Origin: Hymenobacter terricola
Lineage (GTDB): Bacteria > Bacteroidota > Bacteroidia > Cytophagales > Hymenobacteraceae
Assembly (NCBI RefSeq): GCF_017921975.2
Contig: NZ_JAGEMO020000007.1
Location: 186,001-250,000, forward strand
Direction of reading: 5' to 3'
Length of the DNA: 64,000 nt
How positions within the stretch are numbered: the first letter of the stretch is position 1; every line of letters begins with the position of its first letter. A program made the translations under genes and the position numbers. Shown in pieces: positions 10,516 through 20,248 of the stretch. Below the pieces are notes generated by a model that was not told where the DNA came from, did not search any database, and saw nothing but the letters and a program-made list of their open reading frames with translations.

Positions 10516-12756
10516 CTAGGCTGGCAGAACAATGATGAATTCAGTGCCCACGCCCTCTTCGCTTTCTACCGTGAGGGTGCCGCCGTGGCCTTTGGTCACA
10601 ATGTCGTAGCTCAGCGACAAGCCCAGGCCTGTGCCCTCGCCCACGGGCTTGGTGGTGAAGAAGGGCTGAAACACCTTTTCCCGCACGGCCTCGGACATGC
10701 CGGTGCCGTTGTCGCGCACCCGGATTTCCACCACCTTGCCGGTGGGGCGGCAGGTGCTCACCGTCACGGTGGGCTCGTACTCGGCTTCGGAATCTTCCGC
10801 GTCCGTGTTGGCGGCGGCCAGCAGCTGGCGCTGGCGCACCGCATACAAGGCATTGGTACACAGGTTGAGGAGCACGCGGCCCATGTCCTGCGTCACCACG
10901 GCCACGGTGCCCAGCTTGGGGTCAAATTCCCGGCCGAGCGTGGCGCGGAACGATTTGTCGCTGGTACACACGCCCTCATAGGCCAGCGTCAGCGACTCCT
11001 CCGCAACGGCGTTGAGGTCGCAGGGCACGCGCTGGCCGGTGCCGCTGCGCGAGTGCTCCAGCATGTCTTTGATGATGGACGAGGCCCGCTGCCCGTGCTG
11101 GCTGATTTGCTGCAAATTCTGCTTCAATCCAATCAGAATCTCGCCCTCCAGCCCGCCGTCGCGGCGCACGCCCTCGCCGTGAATATCGTCCACCAAGTCG
11201 GTGCTGACTTCGGCGAAGTTTTTCATGAAGTTGAGCGGGTTTTGCAGCTCGTGGGCGATACCGGCTGTGAGCTCGCCCAGAAACGCCATTTTCTCGGCCT
11301 GCACCAGCTGCGACTGCGTTTGCCGCAGCTGGGCCAGCGTGCGCTGGTTCACCTGCAGCTGCCGGTAGATGAACACCACCAGCGCCAGCACCAGCAGCAC
11401 GGCCAGCACGGCCCCGCCCAGCAGCCAGTTGCCCAGGCGGAGGCGCTCGGCCTGCACGGCCTGCGCCTGCCGCAGGTCGCTAATCTGGTTGTTCTGGGCC
11501 TGCTCCACCCGTTCGCTTTCATACTGCGCCACGTGGAAGTTAGCCTGCGCGGTGTTGAAGGTATCGGCCAGGGCAATGTAGGCGCGGGAATAGCGCTGGG
11601 CCTCGGCGGGCTGGCCATGGGCGTCGTAAAAAGTGGCCAACTGCTGCAAATATTGGGGCCGCAGGCGGTCGAGGCGGGCAGCAGTGGCTTTTTTGTACGC
11701 CAGCAGCCAGTGGGTTTCGGCGAGGGCATCGTCGTGGCGGGCCTCGTAGTACCGGGCCCAGGCGGCGTCAATCTCAAATTCGCCGGGCTTGCCCGACATG
11801 GGCAGGCCGAGCGAATCGTCCATCTGCTGGGCCCGCTTCAGCAGCGGGCCCACGGGGGCTACCTGCCGCATGCGCAGCAGCACCGCACTCTTTTGCACCA
11901 GCCCGTAGGCACGGCCCACCTGCTGCTCGTAGGGGTCGGCCACGCGGGCCACCAGCGCAGAATCGGCCTGCCGCAGGGCCGCCGGGTAGTTGCCTCCTTC
12001 GGTGTAGAGCCGCGACAGGGCCAGGAAGGTAAACACGCGCTCCAGGCCCTGCAAGCGCCGGAATTCGGGCAAGCCCTGGGCCAGGCGCAGGTAGTGCACG
12101 GCCTTGGCGCGGTTGCCCCAGTCGGCGTATACGTCGCCGGCCACCAGCAGCTCGCGCACATACAGCCGGTGGTCGAAGCCCTGCACCAGGTCGGCGGCGC
12201 GCAGCAGCGCGTTCAGGGTGCGGTTGTAGTCGCCCGTGCGCCGGTAGTAGCCGCCCTGCGACACGTAGCAGGCGGCCACGTTTTCGGCGGGACCGTGAAA
12301 CTTGTAGTAGGCCAATTTTTCTTCGTAGTACTGCTTGCGGGCCGCCATGCGGTTCAGCCGGTTGTAGAGGGTTACCAGGTCAATCAGCAGCCAGGGAATG
12401 GGCCGGCCCATGCGGTCGAAAGCCGCCACCGCGGTTTTCATCGAGTCGAGGGCCTCGGCATCGGCCGTGCCGCGCCGCCAGAGGGTCAGGCCCGCGCGCA
12501 GGCGGCGGTAGGGCTCATCGTTCAGCACTTGCAGGCGCTGGTTCAGGGCCAGCAGCTGGTCGAGTAACGGCAGGGCTTGCGGGTTGGTCGGGTGCAGGTC
12601 GAGCAGGTGCACCACCATGCGCAGCCGGGCCGTGTCGGTGCGTTGCCGGGGCAGGGCACGGGCCAGCGAATCGTAGTCCGCGTCCCAGTAGCCTTGCCGG
12701 GCCAGCAGCGGCCCGCTCAGCAGCCAAACAGCCAACACCGTAAAAATCCATTTCAT
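10516..12756 (-). CDS. TPR-sensor histidine kinase (first gene of the kinase row)
   Basis: 746 residues: a signal peptide (FTVLAVWLLSGPLLA), a periplasmic TPR-like helical region (about 25-430), a membrane helix (about 441-464), a coiled coil, His502 in GIAHELQNP, and a HATPase with DNGTGM, FFTTKPVGEG and [11 protein letters not shown]. The HATPase has a short acidic insertion (about DAEDSEAE) that the paralogues lack. It is the most upstream gene of the leftward signalling block, so the promoter should lie in the gene-free stretch after 12756. Confidence 0.9.
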   Translation of the reverse strand: MKWIFTVLAVWLLSGPLLARQGYWDADYDSLARALPRQRTDTARLRMVVHLLDLHPTNPQALPLLDQLLALNQRLQVLNDEPYRRLRAGLTLWRRGTADAEALDSMKTAVAAFDRMGRPIPWLLIDLVTLYNRLNRMAARKQYYEEKLAYYKFHGPAENVAACYVSQGGYYRRTGDYNRTLNALLRAADLVQGFDHRLYVRELLVAGDVYADWGNRAKAVHYLRLAQGLPEFRRLQGLERVFTFLALSRLYTEGGNYPAALRQADSALVARVADPYEQQVGRAYGLVQKSAVLLRMRQVAPVGPLLKRAQQMDDSLGLPMSGKPGEFEIDAAWARYYEARHDDALAETHWLLAYKKATAARLDRLRPQYLQQLATFYDAHGQPAEAQRYSRAYIALADTFNTAQANFHVAQYESERVEQAQNNQISDLRQAQAVQAERLRLGNWLLGGAVLAVLLVLALVVFIYRQLQVNQRTLAQLRQTQSQLVQAEKMAFLGELTAGIAHELQNPLNFMKNFAEVSTDLVDDIHGEGVRRDGGLEGEILIGLKQNLQQISQHGQRASSIIKDMLEHSRSGTGQRVPCDLNAVAEESLTLAYEGVCTSDKSFRATLGREFDPKLGTVAVVTQDMGRVLLNLCTNALYAVRQRQLLAAANTDAEDSEAEYEPTVTVSTCRPTGKVVEIRVRDNGTGMSEAVREKVFQPFFTTKPVGEGTGLGLSLSYDIVTKGHGGTLTVESEEGVGTEFIIVLPA

Positions 12757-13435
12757 GGGCAGAACCAGAGCTTAAAGTAGAAATCTACGCCGACCAACCG
12801 AAACTTTACTCCCCGTACGGAGGAGCTTAGTTACTGAAAATCATGGCAGGTAGAACATGGAAAGAATCCTGTGCGCTCAAGGTTGCCCTAACAGCTCGCC
12901 TCAGGCACCGGTTCAATGAGTTGAGAACCGCAGGTTTTCAGCCCGTAAAGATGAATTAATTCCGGGGCATCTGGCTGTATTAGCGGATATACTTGCCATA
13001 ATGGCCCGCCCGCGCCGGCAAGTTACTTCGGCTGGTGCGGCTGCCTGGTTCAGGAGGCCAGGTACCAGCTGCCGTCGGAGTACTGCAACGCCGGGCCGCC
13101 GCACATATTGCGTGGTAAAAGACAAGCAGATTCGCCTGCCGTTGCCCCACCCAACACGCACAAATTCAGCCGCTGCCGCCACGCGTCAGCTTGCAACAAC
13201 CGTGTTATAATGCGGCCCGCAATGGCTCGCCCACGGCCGCAAAACCACCGCCCGGCCGGCCCGCTTCAGCAGCAAAACCGGGGCCTGGGGCGGGAGCTCC
13301 GGGCCCCGGCAGAACAAGCGGGCTCCTTGGGCCCGCGCCGGCACCAGCGGCGCCCCCACTTACGTTATGATTTGATTTTTACTTGCTTGCTTTGCGTTTG
13401 AGCGGGGCCACCTGCCGCTGCCCGCGCCCGTTCCC
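12757..13435. other. gene-free stretch between divergent genes
   Basis: About 680 bases separate the leftward kinase row from the rightward HD-domain gene. The short open frames here are Arg/Pro/Ala-rich and resemble nothing. The part near 12900-13000 is relatively AT-rich and could hold promoters for either side, but no convincing TAnnTTTG element was found. Confidence 0.5.
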
Positions 13436-14065
13436 ATGCACGCCCAAGCCGCCGAAGATTTTATTGTTGCGGAGCTGCAGCGCGGCCTCTCGCCCACGCT
13501 CTACTACCACGGCTTCCTCCACACCCTCGACGTGGTGCAGGCCGCCCAGGAGCTGGCCGCCGCCGAGGGCGTAACCGACGCCGATGCCCTCGCCCTGCTG
13601 CGCACGGCCGCTTTCTACCACGATGCCGGCTTCCTGCACACCTATCAGGGCCACGAGGCGCGGGGCTGCGAGCTGGCCCGCGCCACCCTGCCGGAGTTCG
13701 GGTATACGCCCCCCCAAATCGAGCAAATCTGTGCGCTGATAATGGCCACCAAATACCCGCAGGACCCGCAAAGCCACCTGGCCCAAATCCTGTGCGATGC
13801 CGACCTGGACTACCTCGGCCGAACCGATTTTGTGCCCATTTCCACCAGCCTGTTCCATGAGCTGACGGCCCACGAGCTCATCGCCAACGAACGGGCCTGG
13901 TTTGAGCTGCAAGCCGGTTTCCTGGCCCACCACCACTACTGGACGGCCACCGCCCTGGCGCGGCGCGCAGCCCCCAAACAGGCGCGGCTCGACCATATCC
14001 GGACGCTCCTGGCCACCTGGCCGCCCGACGCAGATTCGGCGGCTACCGGCATGCTCCTGCGCTGA
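13436..14065 (+). CDS. HD-domain metal-dependent phosphohydrolase
   Basis: 209 residues with the HD signature: His25/His29 in YYHGFLHT, the His62-Asp63 pair in AFYHDAGF, and a later Asp cluster in LCDADLDYLGR (121-125). These residues normally bind a divalent metal pair for hydrolysis of phosphate esters or nucleotides. No synthetase or other output domain is present, so it is a small stand-alone HD protein, probably cytosolic. The substrate cannot be predicted. It converges with the ThiF-type gene, 25 bases apart. Confidence 0.8.
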   Translation: MHAQAAEDFIVAELQRGLSPTLYYHGFLHTLDVVQAAQELAAAEGVTDADALALLRTAAFYHDAGFLHTYQGHEARGCELARATLPEFGYTPPQIEQICALIMATKYPQDPQSHLAQILCDADLDYLGRTDFVPISTSLFHELTAHELIANERAWFELQAGFLAHHHYWTATALARRAAPKQARLDHIRTLLATWPPDADSAATGMLLR

Positions 14066-14067
14066 GC

Positions 14068-14087
14068 GCGGGCGCGGCCGCGCCCGC
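14068..14087. terminator. GC palindrome between convergent genes
   Basis: A perfect 20-base GC-only palindrome sits three bases after the stop of the HD gene and just outside the stop of the convergent ThiF-type gene. It can form a strong hairpin on either strand. There is no T-tract, so its role as a terminator is inferred from position. Confidence 0.4.
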
Positions 14088-14089
14088 CG

Positions 14090-15205
14090 CTAGTAGTCCG
14101 CCAGGCCGTTGCGGAGCGAATACACTTCGGCAAAATCATTGGCCAGCAGCAGCAGGGCGGCTTTCTGGCTGCGCACCCCGCTGGCGCAATGCACCACCAC
14201 GGGCACGTCGGGCCGCAGGCGGGCCAGGCTTGCGGGCAGCTGCCCAAGCGGCAGCAACAGCCCGCCAATGCTGCGCCGGGCGTGCTCGTGCGGCTCGCGC
14301 ACATCCAGCAATTGCAGCGGCCGGCCGCTCTGCTGCCAGGCTTTCAATTCATCAGCAGTGATTTCGGGGGCCCGGGCCGGTGCGGCGTGCAGTGGGGCTT
14401 CCCCGCAGAAGGCGGCGTAGTCCGGGGCCAGGGCCGTGAGCTGCTGGTTGGCGGCCACGGCCCGGAAGCGAATGGTCTGGAAGCGCATGCTGAGGGCATC
14501 GACCAATAGCAGGCATCCGCTCAGCACCTCCCCCAGCGCCAGAATAATTTTCAGGGCTTCGTTGGCCTGCATGGTGCCGATGAGGCCAGGCAACACGCCC
14601 AGTACGCCGGTTTCGGCGCAGTTCGGGGCATCGCCGGGGGCCGGGGGCTCGGGGTAGAGGCAGCGGTAGGTGGGGCCGTTTTGGTAATTGAACACCGAAA
14701 CCTGACCTTCAAACTTGAAGATGGCCCCGAACACCAGCGGCTTGCCCAGCACCACGCAAGCGTCGTTGACGAGATAGCGGGTGGCAAAATTATCAGAGCA
14801 GTCCACCACCAGGTCGTAGCCGGCAAACAGGCTCAGCGCGTTATCGGCCGACAACACGACCTGGTGCGGGCGCAGCGCGATGAACGGGTTCTGGGCGCGC
14901 AGCTTTTCGGCGGCCACCACGGCTTTGGGTCGGCCCACGTCGGCGGTGGCGTAGAGCACCTGGCGCTGCAGGTTGCTGTCGTCCACGGCATCAAAATCGA
15001 GCAGGCCCAGCGTGCCCACGCCGGCGGCGGCCAGGTATTGCAGCACGGGGCAGCCCAGGCCGCCGCAGCCCACCACCAGCACGCGGGCAGCTTTCAGCTT
15101 CTGCTGGCCCGCCACGCCGATTTCGGGGAGCAGCAGGTGGCGGCTGTAGCGGTTGGTTTCGGCAGCGGAGAGGGTCGGTTCGGTCGGGTTCATTGGGCGG
15201 GGCAC
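14090..15205 (-). CDS. ThiF/MoeB/HesA-family adenylyltransferase with C-terminal rhodanese domain
   Basis: 371 residues. An E1-like domain (about 15-265) has the nucleotide loop GCGGLG (46-51), SNLQRQ (77-82), DCSDNF (135-140) and the conserved Cys196 in NCAETGVLG. A rhodanese domain (about 280-371) has active-site Cys340 in HCASGVR. The family adenylates the C-terminal Gly-Gly of a sulfur-carrier protein (ThiS or MoaD type), and the rhodanese can supply the sulfur. The CxxC pairs that bind zinc in E. coli MoeB are not visible; only one Cys (FCG) remains at that place. No thiamin or molybdopterin genes lie nearby, so the pathway is left open. Confidence 0.88.
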   Translation of the reverse strand: MPRPMNPTEPTLSAAETNRYSRHLLLPEIGVAGQQKLKAARVLVVGCGGLGCPVLQYLAAAGVGTLGLLDFDAVDDSNLQRQVLYATADVGRPKAVVAAEKLRAQNPFIALRPHQVVLSADNALSLFAGYDLVVDCSDNFATRYLVNDACVVLGKPLVFGAIFKFEGQVSVFNYQNGPTYRCLYPEPPAPGDAPNCAETGVLGVLPGLIGTMQANEALKIILALGEVLSGCLLLVDALSMRFQTIRFRAVAANQQLTALAPDYAAFCGEAPLHAAPARAPEITADELKAWQQSGRPLQLLDVREPHEHARRSIGGLLLPLGQLPASLARLRPDVPVVVHCASGVRSQKAALLLLANDFAEVYSLRNGLADY

Positions 15206-15573
15206 TGGGAAAATGCCGTTGTGGCTAAACAGGTTTGCGGCCCCGTTGGCATGATTACGGCCGCAATTTCGAGTTAATGCCGGGCATTCATTGGGGAAGG
15301 CATTCCTGCCAGCATCTCGGCAACAGCTCCCCTGGCCTCCTGTGTGCCCAACTACTGCGTTGCTTTTGGCCTGACCGATGAGCTACATTTGCCCGCTTCA
15401 GAAGCTACTCAAGCGGCCCTGGAAAGTGGGCTACTATCAGCACACTTGTTTAACATAATAAATAAATGGCTTAAAATATGCCCTGATTCGCCAAATCGCG
15501 GGTTTTGGTCTTTATTGATAAAAGTTTTTCTGGCCACGGCTTGATAGTTCGCTTCCGGTCCGAACTTACCGGC
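15206..15573. other. intergenic stretch, no supported gene
   Basis: This lies between divergent genes. The second half (about 15440-15530) is clearly more AT-rich than its surroundings and probably contains the promoter of the amidase-like gene. A 66-codon frame at 15344-15544 shows no recognisable features. Confidence 0.45.
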
Positions 15574-16626
15574 ATGAAAAACCGCTCCTTCCTTTTTCCA
15601 CTCGCGGCGCTAGTGCTTTGCCTGGGTTTTGCACCCGCCGCCCAGGCCCAGCGCGCCCAGCACGAGTTGCAAATCACGCCCGCCACTGCCGCCTGGGGCT
15701 ACTACGATGCCGCCGCGCCGCCCGTGCTGCGCATCAAATCCGGCGAAACCGTGACCGTCCACACGCTCATCACCTCCACTCCTGCCCGGCTGGAGGGCGC
15801 GGGCGTAGCACCGGCCCAGGTAGAGCCCGCCCTGCGCGACATCACCGAGCACGTCACTAATAAAGGGCCGGGCGGGCACATCCTCACCGGCCCCATTTTC
15901 GTGGAGGGTGCCGAGCCCGGCGATGTGCTGGAAGTGCGCATTCAAGCCATCAAACTGGCCATTGCCTACGCCTACAATGCTTTTGGGGCCAAAAGCGGCT
16001 TCATCCCGGAAGATTTTGGCTACGCCAAGATGCGCGTCATCCCGCTCGACGAGAAGAAGATGGTGGCGCATTTTCTGCCCGGCATTGACGTGCCGCTGCG
16101 GCCATTTTTTGGGAGCATGGGCGTGGCCCCGCCGGCCGCTTCGGGCCGTATCAACAGCGCGCCGCCCGGCATTCACGGCGGCAACCTGGATAATAAGGAA
16201 TTGGTGGCCGGCACCACGCTGTATTTGCCGGTGCACGCGGCCGGGGCGCTGTTTTTTGTGGGCGACGGCCACGCCGGGCAAGGCAACGGCGAAGTCGATA
16301 TCACGGCCCTCGAAACCTCGCTCACCGGCACGCTGCAGTTCATTGTGCGCAAGGATTTGCACCAGACCTGGCCCCGCGCCGAAACGCCCACCGCCTACAT
16401 CAGCATGGGCCTGAACGGGGATTTGACCCTGGCCGCCAAGGACGCGGTGCGCGAAATGATTGCCTTCCTGGTAGCCGAAAAGCACCTCAGCCGCGACGAC
16501 GCCTACATGCTGTGCAGCGTGGCCGGCGACCTCGACGTGACCCAGGTGGTGGACGGCACGCGCGGGGCGCACATGCTGATGCCCAAGAGCATTTTCGGAA
16601 AAGTGAAGCCGGAAAAAAGCAAGTAA
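15574..16626 (+). CDS. acetamidase/formamidase-family protein, exported
   Basis: 350 residues from the ATG at 15574, chosen because it directly precedes a clear signal peptide (FLFPLAALVLCLGFAPAAQAQ). The mature part fits the FmdA/AmdA family: the metal-site region NKGPGGHILTGPIFVEGAEP, the stretch SMGVAPP, GIHGGNLDNKELVAGTTLY, and GDGHAGQGNGEVD with conserved His and Asp residues. The family hydrolyses short amides such as formamide or acetamide to ammonia and the acid. An exported version suggests a periplasmic role in nitrogen scavenging; the actual substrate is unknown. A large palindrome follows directly after the stop. Confidence 0.85.
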   Translation: MKNRSFLFPLAALVLCLGFAPAAQAQRAQHELQITPATAAWGYYDAAAPPVLRIKSGETVTVHTLITSTPARLEGAGVAPAQVEPALRDITEHVTNKGPGGHILTGPIFVEGAEPGDVLEVRIQAIKLAIAYAYNAFGAKSGFIPEDFGYAKMRVIPLDEKKMVAHFLPGIDVPLRPFFGSMGVAPPAASGRINSAPPGIHGGNLDNKELVAGTTLYLPVHAAGALFFVGDGHAGQGNGEVDITALETSLTGTLQFIVRKDLHQTWPRAETPTAYISMGLNGDLTLAAKDAVREMIAFLVAEKHLSRDDAYMLCSVAGDLDVTQVVDGTRGAHMLMPKSIFGKVKPEKSK

Positions 16627-16640
16627 CCGGAGAAAAAGCA

Positions 16641-16748
16641 AATAAAAGAACGTCATGCTGAGCTTGCCGAAGCATCTCTACCGCGAGAGTAAATAATTAC
16701 TTCTCCGGTAGAGATGCTTCGGCAAGCTCAGCATGACGTTCTTTTATT
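16641..16748. repeat. long palindromic repeat, copy 1
   Basis: A perfect 43-base inverted repeat (16641-16683 against 16706-16748) with a 22-base loop. The core GTCATGCTGAGC and GCATCTCTACCG recurs at 17919, 41177 and, diverged, 53002. It lies between two same-strand genes and may also end transcription through its T-rich right edge. Confidence 0.9.
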
Positions 16749-16816
16749 TCTTGGCCGAAAACAAAAAATCCAATATCTTCGTCTACTACGCGCTACTATC
16801 GACTTATCTTCTTGCT

Positions 16817-17890
16817 ATGATACAAAAGACTCTACTTTTCTTCGTGTTGCTGAGCGGCTCTTTTGTAGCCCGTGCCCAAGTCGACACGGTGCGGGCCAGC
16901 ACCCTGCCCGGCCCGCAGCTGGCCGAGAAAGCCTACAACAGCGGCCTCGCCAGCTTCAACGCCCAGCGCTACCCGGCCGCGTTGCGCAGCTTCGACCAGG
17001 CCATTATGGCCAAGCCCGATTTTGCGGCCGCCTACACCAACCGCGCCGCTACCCGCTACGAGCTGAAAGAGTACCCGCAAGCCGTGGCCGACTACGACCA
17101 GGCCCTGAAGCTGGAGCCCGGCAGCTACGCCGGATTTTTTGGCCGGGGCCGCGCCCAAGAGGCCCAAAACCATGTTAACGAGGCTGACCAGGACTATTCC
17201 GAAGCCCTGAAAGCCAAGGCCGACTACGCCCCGGCCTGGTACAACCGCGGCGTGCTGCGCTTCGAAAAAGGCGACTACCAGGCCGCCCGAGACGATTTCG
17301 ACGGCGCCATCAAGGCCGACCCGAAAATGGCCTACGCCTACCACGACCGCGGCAGCGCCAACGAGAAGCTCAGCAACTACCCCGCCGCCGCTCAGGACTA
17401 CACCCAGGCCCTGGCCTTGCAGCCGGATTTGCTGCCCGCTCTGCTGAACCGCGCCACCGCCGAGCGCCGCAGCAGCCAGTTGCCCCAGGCCCTGAAGGAT
17501 TACGACGCCTACATCGCCAAAAAAGCCGACAACCCGCTGGCCTTCAACAACCGGGGCAGCGCCCGCTTCGAAAACAAGGATTACGCCGGTGCCATCGCCG
17601 ATTTCAGCCAGGCCATCAAGCTCGACGCGGCCTACGCCTACGCCTGGAACAACCGCGCCGCCGCCCAGCTCAAGCTGGAGAAATACGCCGAAGCCGCCGC
17701 CGATGCCTCCGAGGCCATCAAGCTGAAACCCGAGTACGCCGAGGCCTACCTCAATCGCGGCCACGCCCGCGAAATGCTCCGCCAGGCCGATGAGGCCTGC
17801 CAGGACTGGCGCAAAGCCGCCGCGCTGGGCATTGCCGTGGGCAACAACTACGCCGCCGCTGCTGGCTGCGCGGGCGAGGCGGCCGAGTAA
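16817..17890 (+). CDS. exported tetratricopeptide-repeat protein
   Basis: 357 residues from the ATG at 16817, which starts a signal peptide (TLLFFVLLSGSFVARAQ). An in-frame ATG at 16733 lies inside the palindrome and is rejected. The mature part is made of about nine TPR units of 34 residues (for example AYNSGLASFNAQRYPAALRS and AWYNRGVLRFEKGDYQAARD). Such proteins act as scaffolds in the periplasm or at the outer membrane. The next gene also starts with TPRs, so the two may work together, but a palindrome separates them. The exact function is unknown. Confidence 0.82.
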   Translation: MIQKTLLFFVLLSGSFVARAQVDTVRASTLPGPQLAEKAYNSGLASFNAQRYPAALRSFDQAIMAKPDFAAAYTNRAATRYELKEYPQAVADYDQALKLEPGSYAGFFGRGRAQEAQNHVNEADQDYSEALKAKADYAPAWYNRGVLRFEKGDYQAARDDFDGAIKADPKMAYAYHDRGSANEKLSNYPAAAQDYTQALALQPDLLPALLNRATAERRSSQLPQALKDYDAYIAKKADNPLAFNNRGSARFENKDYAGAIADFSQAIKLDAAYAYAWNNRAAAQLKLEKYAEAAADASEAIKLKPEYAEAYLNRGHAREMLRQADEACQDWRKAAALGIAVGNNYAAAAGCAGEAAE

Positions 17891-17918
17891 ATCGGCAGTC
17901 AATTGTTTTATACAGCAC

Positions 17919-18013
17919 GTCATGCTGAGCGCAGCCGAAGCATCGCTACCGCGCAAGTAATCAAGACTCTTGCAACGAAGCGATAGAGATGCTTCGGCTG
18001 CGCTCAGCATGAC
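17919..18013. repeat. long palindromic repeat, copy 2
   Basis: A 26-base perfect inverted repeat (17919-17944 against 17988-18013), starting GTCATGCTGAGCGCAGCCGA. It belongs to the same family as copy 1, with a different variable stem and a 43-base loop. It lies between the TPR gene and the OmpA-type gene. Confidence 0.88.
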
Positions 18014-18049
18014 CGTTGACTTATCCTACATTCTTATCACTTCACTGCG

Positions 18050-20110
18050 ATGCCCTTCCTCAATCGCCTGCTATTCCTCCTGCTACTCGCCGGCGCCGCC
18101 CTACCGGCCGCCGCGCAAAGCACGGCCTTCACCAAAGACAACTTTGGCGACAATAAAGACGGGCTGAAAGACGCCCTGCGCGAGCTGAAAGCCGGCGACG
18201 AAGAGTACCGCGCCGACCCGCCGCGCTACGCCCAGGCGCTGCCGCACTTTTTGGCGGCGCAGGAATTTAACCCAAACAACGCCGCGCTGAACGTGAAAAT
18301 CGGCGACTGCTACCTCAACTCGGCCACCAAAACCGCCGCGCTGCCCTACCTGCAAAAAGCCGCCCGGCTCGATGCCACCGCCGATGCCCGCACCCACTAC
18401 CTGCTGGCCCGCGCCCTGCACCTGAGCGCCAAGTGGAACGAGGCCATTGCCGAATACCAAAAGGCCCAGCCCGTGGGCAGCAACACCCGCAACGGCGACG
18501 CGCAAACCCTCACGGCCAACGACTTGCAGCGCCGCATCCTGGAGTGCCGCAACGGCCTGAAGCTCATGGCCCACCCCACGCGCGTGTTCATCGACAACGC
18601 CGGGTCGGAACTGAACTCGTCGGCTTCCGACTACGGCCCGGTGGTGTCGGCCGATGAAGCCACCATCTTCATCACCTCGCGCCGCGAGGGCTCGACGGGC
18701 GGCAAAAAGGACCCCGAGGGCAACGGTTTTTTCGAAGACATTTACCAGGCTACCTGGCGCGGCAAGGCCTGGAGCAAGGCCACCAACCTGGGCGCGCCCG
18801 TGAACACCGACGACCACAACGCCACCGTGGGCCTCACGCCCGACGGCCAGCGCATGCTGGTGTACGTGGGCACCAACGGCGGCGACTTCCTCGAAACCAC
18901 CCTCGGGGGCAGCGCCTGGGACAAGCCCCACCGGCTCAACAGCCGCATTAACACCAACAGCCACGAAACCTCGGCCAGCTACTCGCCCGATGGCCGCTAC
19001 CTGTATTTCGTGAGCGACCGGGCCGGCGGCGCGGGCGGCTCCGACATCTACAAAGTGGATTTGGAGGGGAAAAACAACCCCGTGAGCCTGGGTTCCACCA
19101 TCAACACGGCGTATGGCGAAGAAGGCGTTTTTATGCAGCCCGATGGCAAAACTATGTTCTTTTCCTCGGAAGGCCACAACTCGATGGGCGGCTACGACAT
19201 CTTCAAATCGGTGCTGGAGAACGGCAAATGGAGCGAGCCCGAAAACCTGGGCTGGCCCATCAACACGCCCGATGATGACGTGTTTTTCGTGACCTCGGCG
19301 TCGGGCCGGCACGGCTACTACAGCAGCGACCGGCCCGGTGGGCTCGGGGCTAAAGACATTTACCGCATCACCTTCCTCGGCCCCGAAAAACAGCCGCTGC
19401 TGAGCGAGGAGGACCAATTGCTGGCCTCGCGCCTGGCCCCGGTGAAGCAAACCGTGCTGGCGCCCGCCGTGGCCGTGGCCACCGCCCAGGTCACCATCCT
19501 CAAAGGCACCGTGACGGACGATGCCACCCACCAGCCGCTCGAAGCCGCCATCGACCTGATTGACAACACCAGCGGCCAGACCATTGCCAACTTCCGCAGC
19601 AACGCCACCTCGGGCAAGTACCTCGTCAGCCTGCCCTCGGGCACCAACTACGGCATTGTGGTGCGGCAGGAAGGCTACCTGTTTCACTCCGAAAACTTCG
19701 ACCTGCCCGCCGGCGCGGCCTACGCCGAAGTGGTGAAGGACATTCCGCTGAAGCGCCTGGAAATCGGCACCACCATCGTGCTGCGCAACATTTTCTTCGA
19801 CACCGGCAAGGCCACCCTGCGCCCCGAAAGCACCGCCGAGCTGGAGCGCCTGCAAAAGCTCCTGGTTGAAACGCCCGCCCTGAAGCTCGAAATGGCCGGC
19901 CACACCGACGACGTGGGCGAAGCCGCCATGAACCAGGACCTCAGCCAGCGCCGGGCCCAGGCCGTGGTCACCTACCTCACGCAGCACGGCATCGCGGCGG
20001 CCCGCCTCACTGCCATGGGCTACGGCGAAACCAAGCCGGAAGTGCCCAACACTTCCAGGCTCAACCGCCAGCTCAACCGCCGCACCGAGTTTAAGGTCAC
20101 GGCCAAGTAG
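18050..20110 (+). CDS. TPR-PD40-OmpA family outer-membrane-associated protein (PorE-like architecture)
   Basis: 686 residues: a signal peptide (LLFLLLLAGAALPAAAQ), TPR-like repeats (about 25-165), a PD40/WD40-type propeller (about 180-445; SPDGRYLYFVSDRAGGAGGSD, QPDGKTMFFSSEG), a carboxypeptidase-regulatory-like beta domain (about 470-570) and a C-terminal OmpA peptidoglycan-binding domain (about 578-686; NIFFDTGKATLRPES, MAGHTDDVG, NRRTEFKV). This domain order is that of PorE, which anchors the type IX secretion machine to peptidoglycan, and the window also encodes a T9SS cargo protein. Bacteroidota carry several paralogues with this layout, so a PorE assignment is only possible. Confidence 0.85.
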   Translation: MPFLNRLLFLLLLAGAALPAAAQSTAFTKDNFGDNKDGLKDALRELKAGDEEYRADPPRYAQALPHFLAAQEFNPNNAALNVKIGDCYLNSATKTAALPYLQKAARLDATADARTHYLLARALHLSAKWNEAIAEYQKAQPVGSNTRNGDAQTLTANDLQRRILECRNGLKLMAHPTRVFIDNAGSELNSSASDYGPVVSADEATIFITSRREGSTGGKKDPEGNGFFEDIYQATWRGKAWSKATNLGAPVNTDDHNATVGLTPDGQRMLVYVGTNGGDFLETTLGGSAWDKPHRLNSRINTNSHETSASYSPDGRYLYFVSDRAGGAGGSDIYKVDLEGKNNPVSLGSTINTAYGEEGVFMQPDGKTMFFSSEGHNSMGGYDIFKSVLENGKWSEPENLGWPINTPDDDVFFVTSASGRHGYYSSDRPGGLGAKDIYRITFLGPEKQPLLSEEDQLLASRLAPVKQTVLAPAVAVATAQVTILKGTVTDDATHQPLEAAIDLIDNTSGQTIANFRSNATSGKYLVSLPSGTNYGIVVRQEGYLFHSENFDLPAGAAYAEVVKDIPLKRLEIGTTIVLRNIFFDTGKATLRPESTAELERLQKLLVETPALKLEMAGHTDDVGEAAMNQDLSQRRAQAVVTYLTQHGIAAARLTAMGYGETKPEVPNTSRLNRQLNRRTEFKVTAK

Positions 20111-20248
20111 CGGCTTGTCGCACAGGGCGCAAACGGGTGGTTGGATGCAGTGAGGAAGCCGCTAGGAGTGAATGCCGAGTAGTTTTATCGTCAAATTGTC
20201 AGCATAACCTGCCATAACCCCACCTCCGAGAACCGAAACCCCACCTCC

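Noticed and set aside
10393..12567. Very long plus-strand frame opposite the kinase genes; similar long antisense frames at 18101-19987, 20523-22208 and 6826-8145
   Set aside because: They are mirror frames of GC-rich coding genes, with His/Gly/Gln/Val-rich composition, no domains, and real genes on the other strand.
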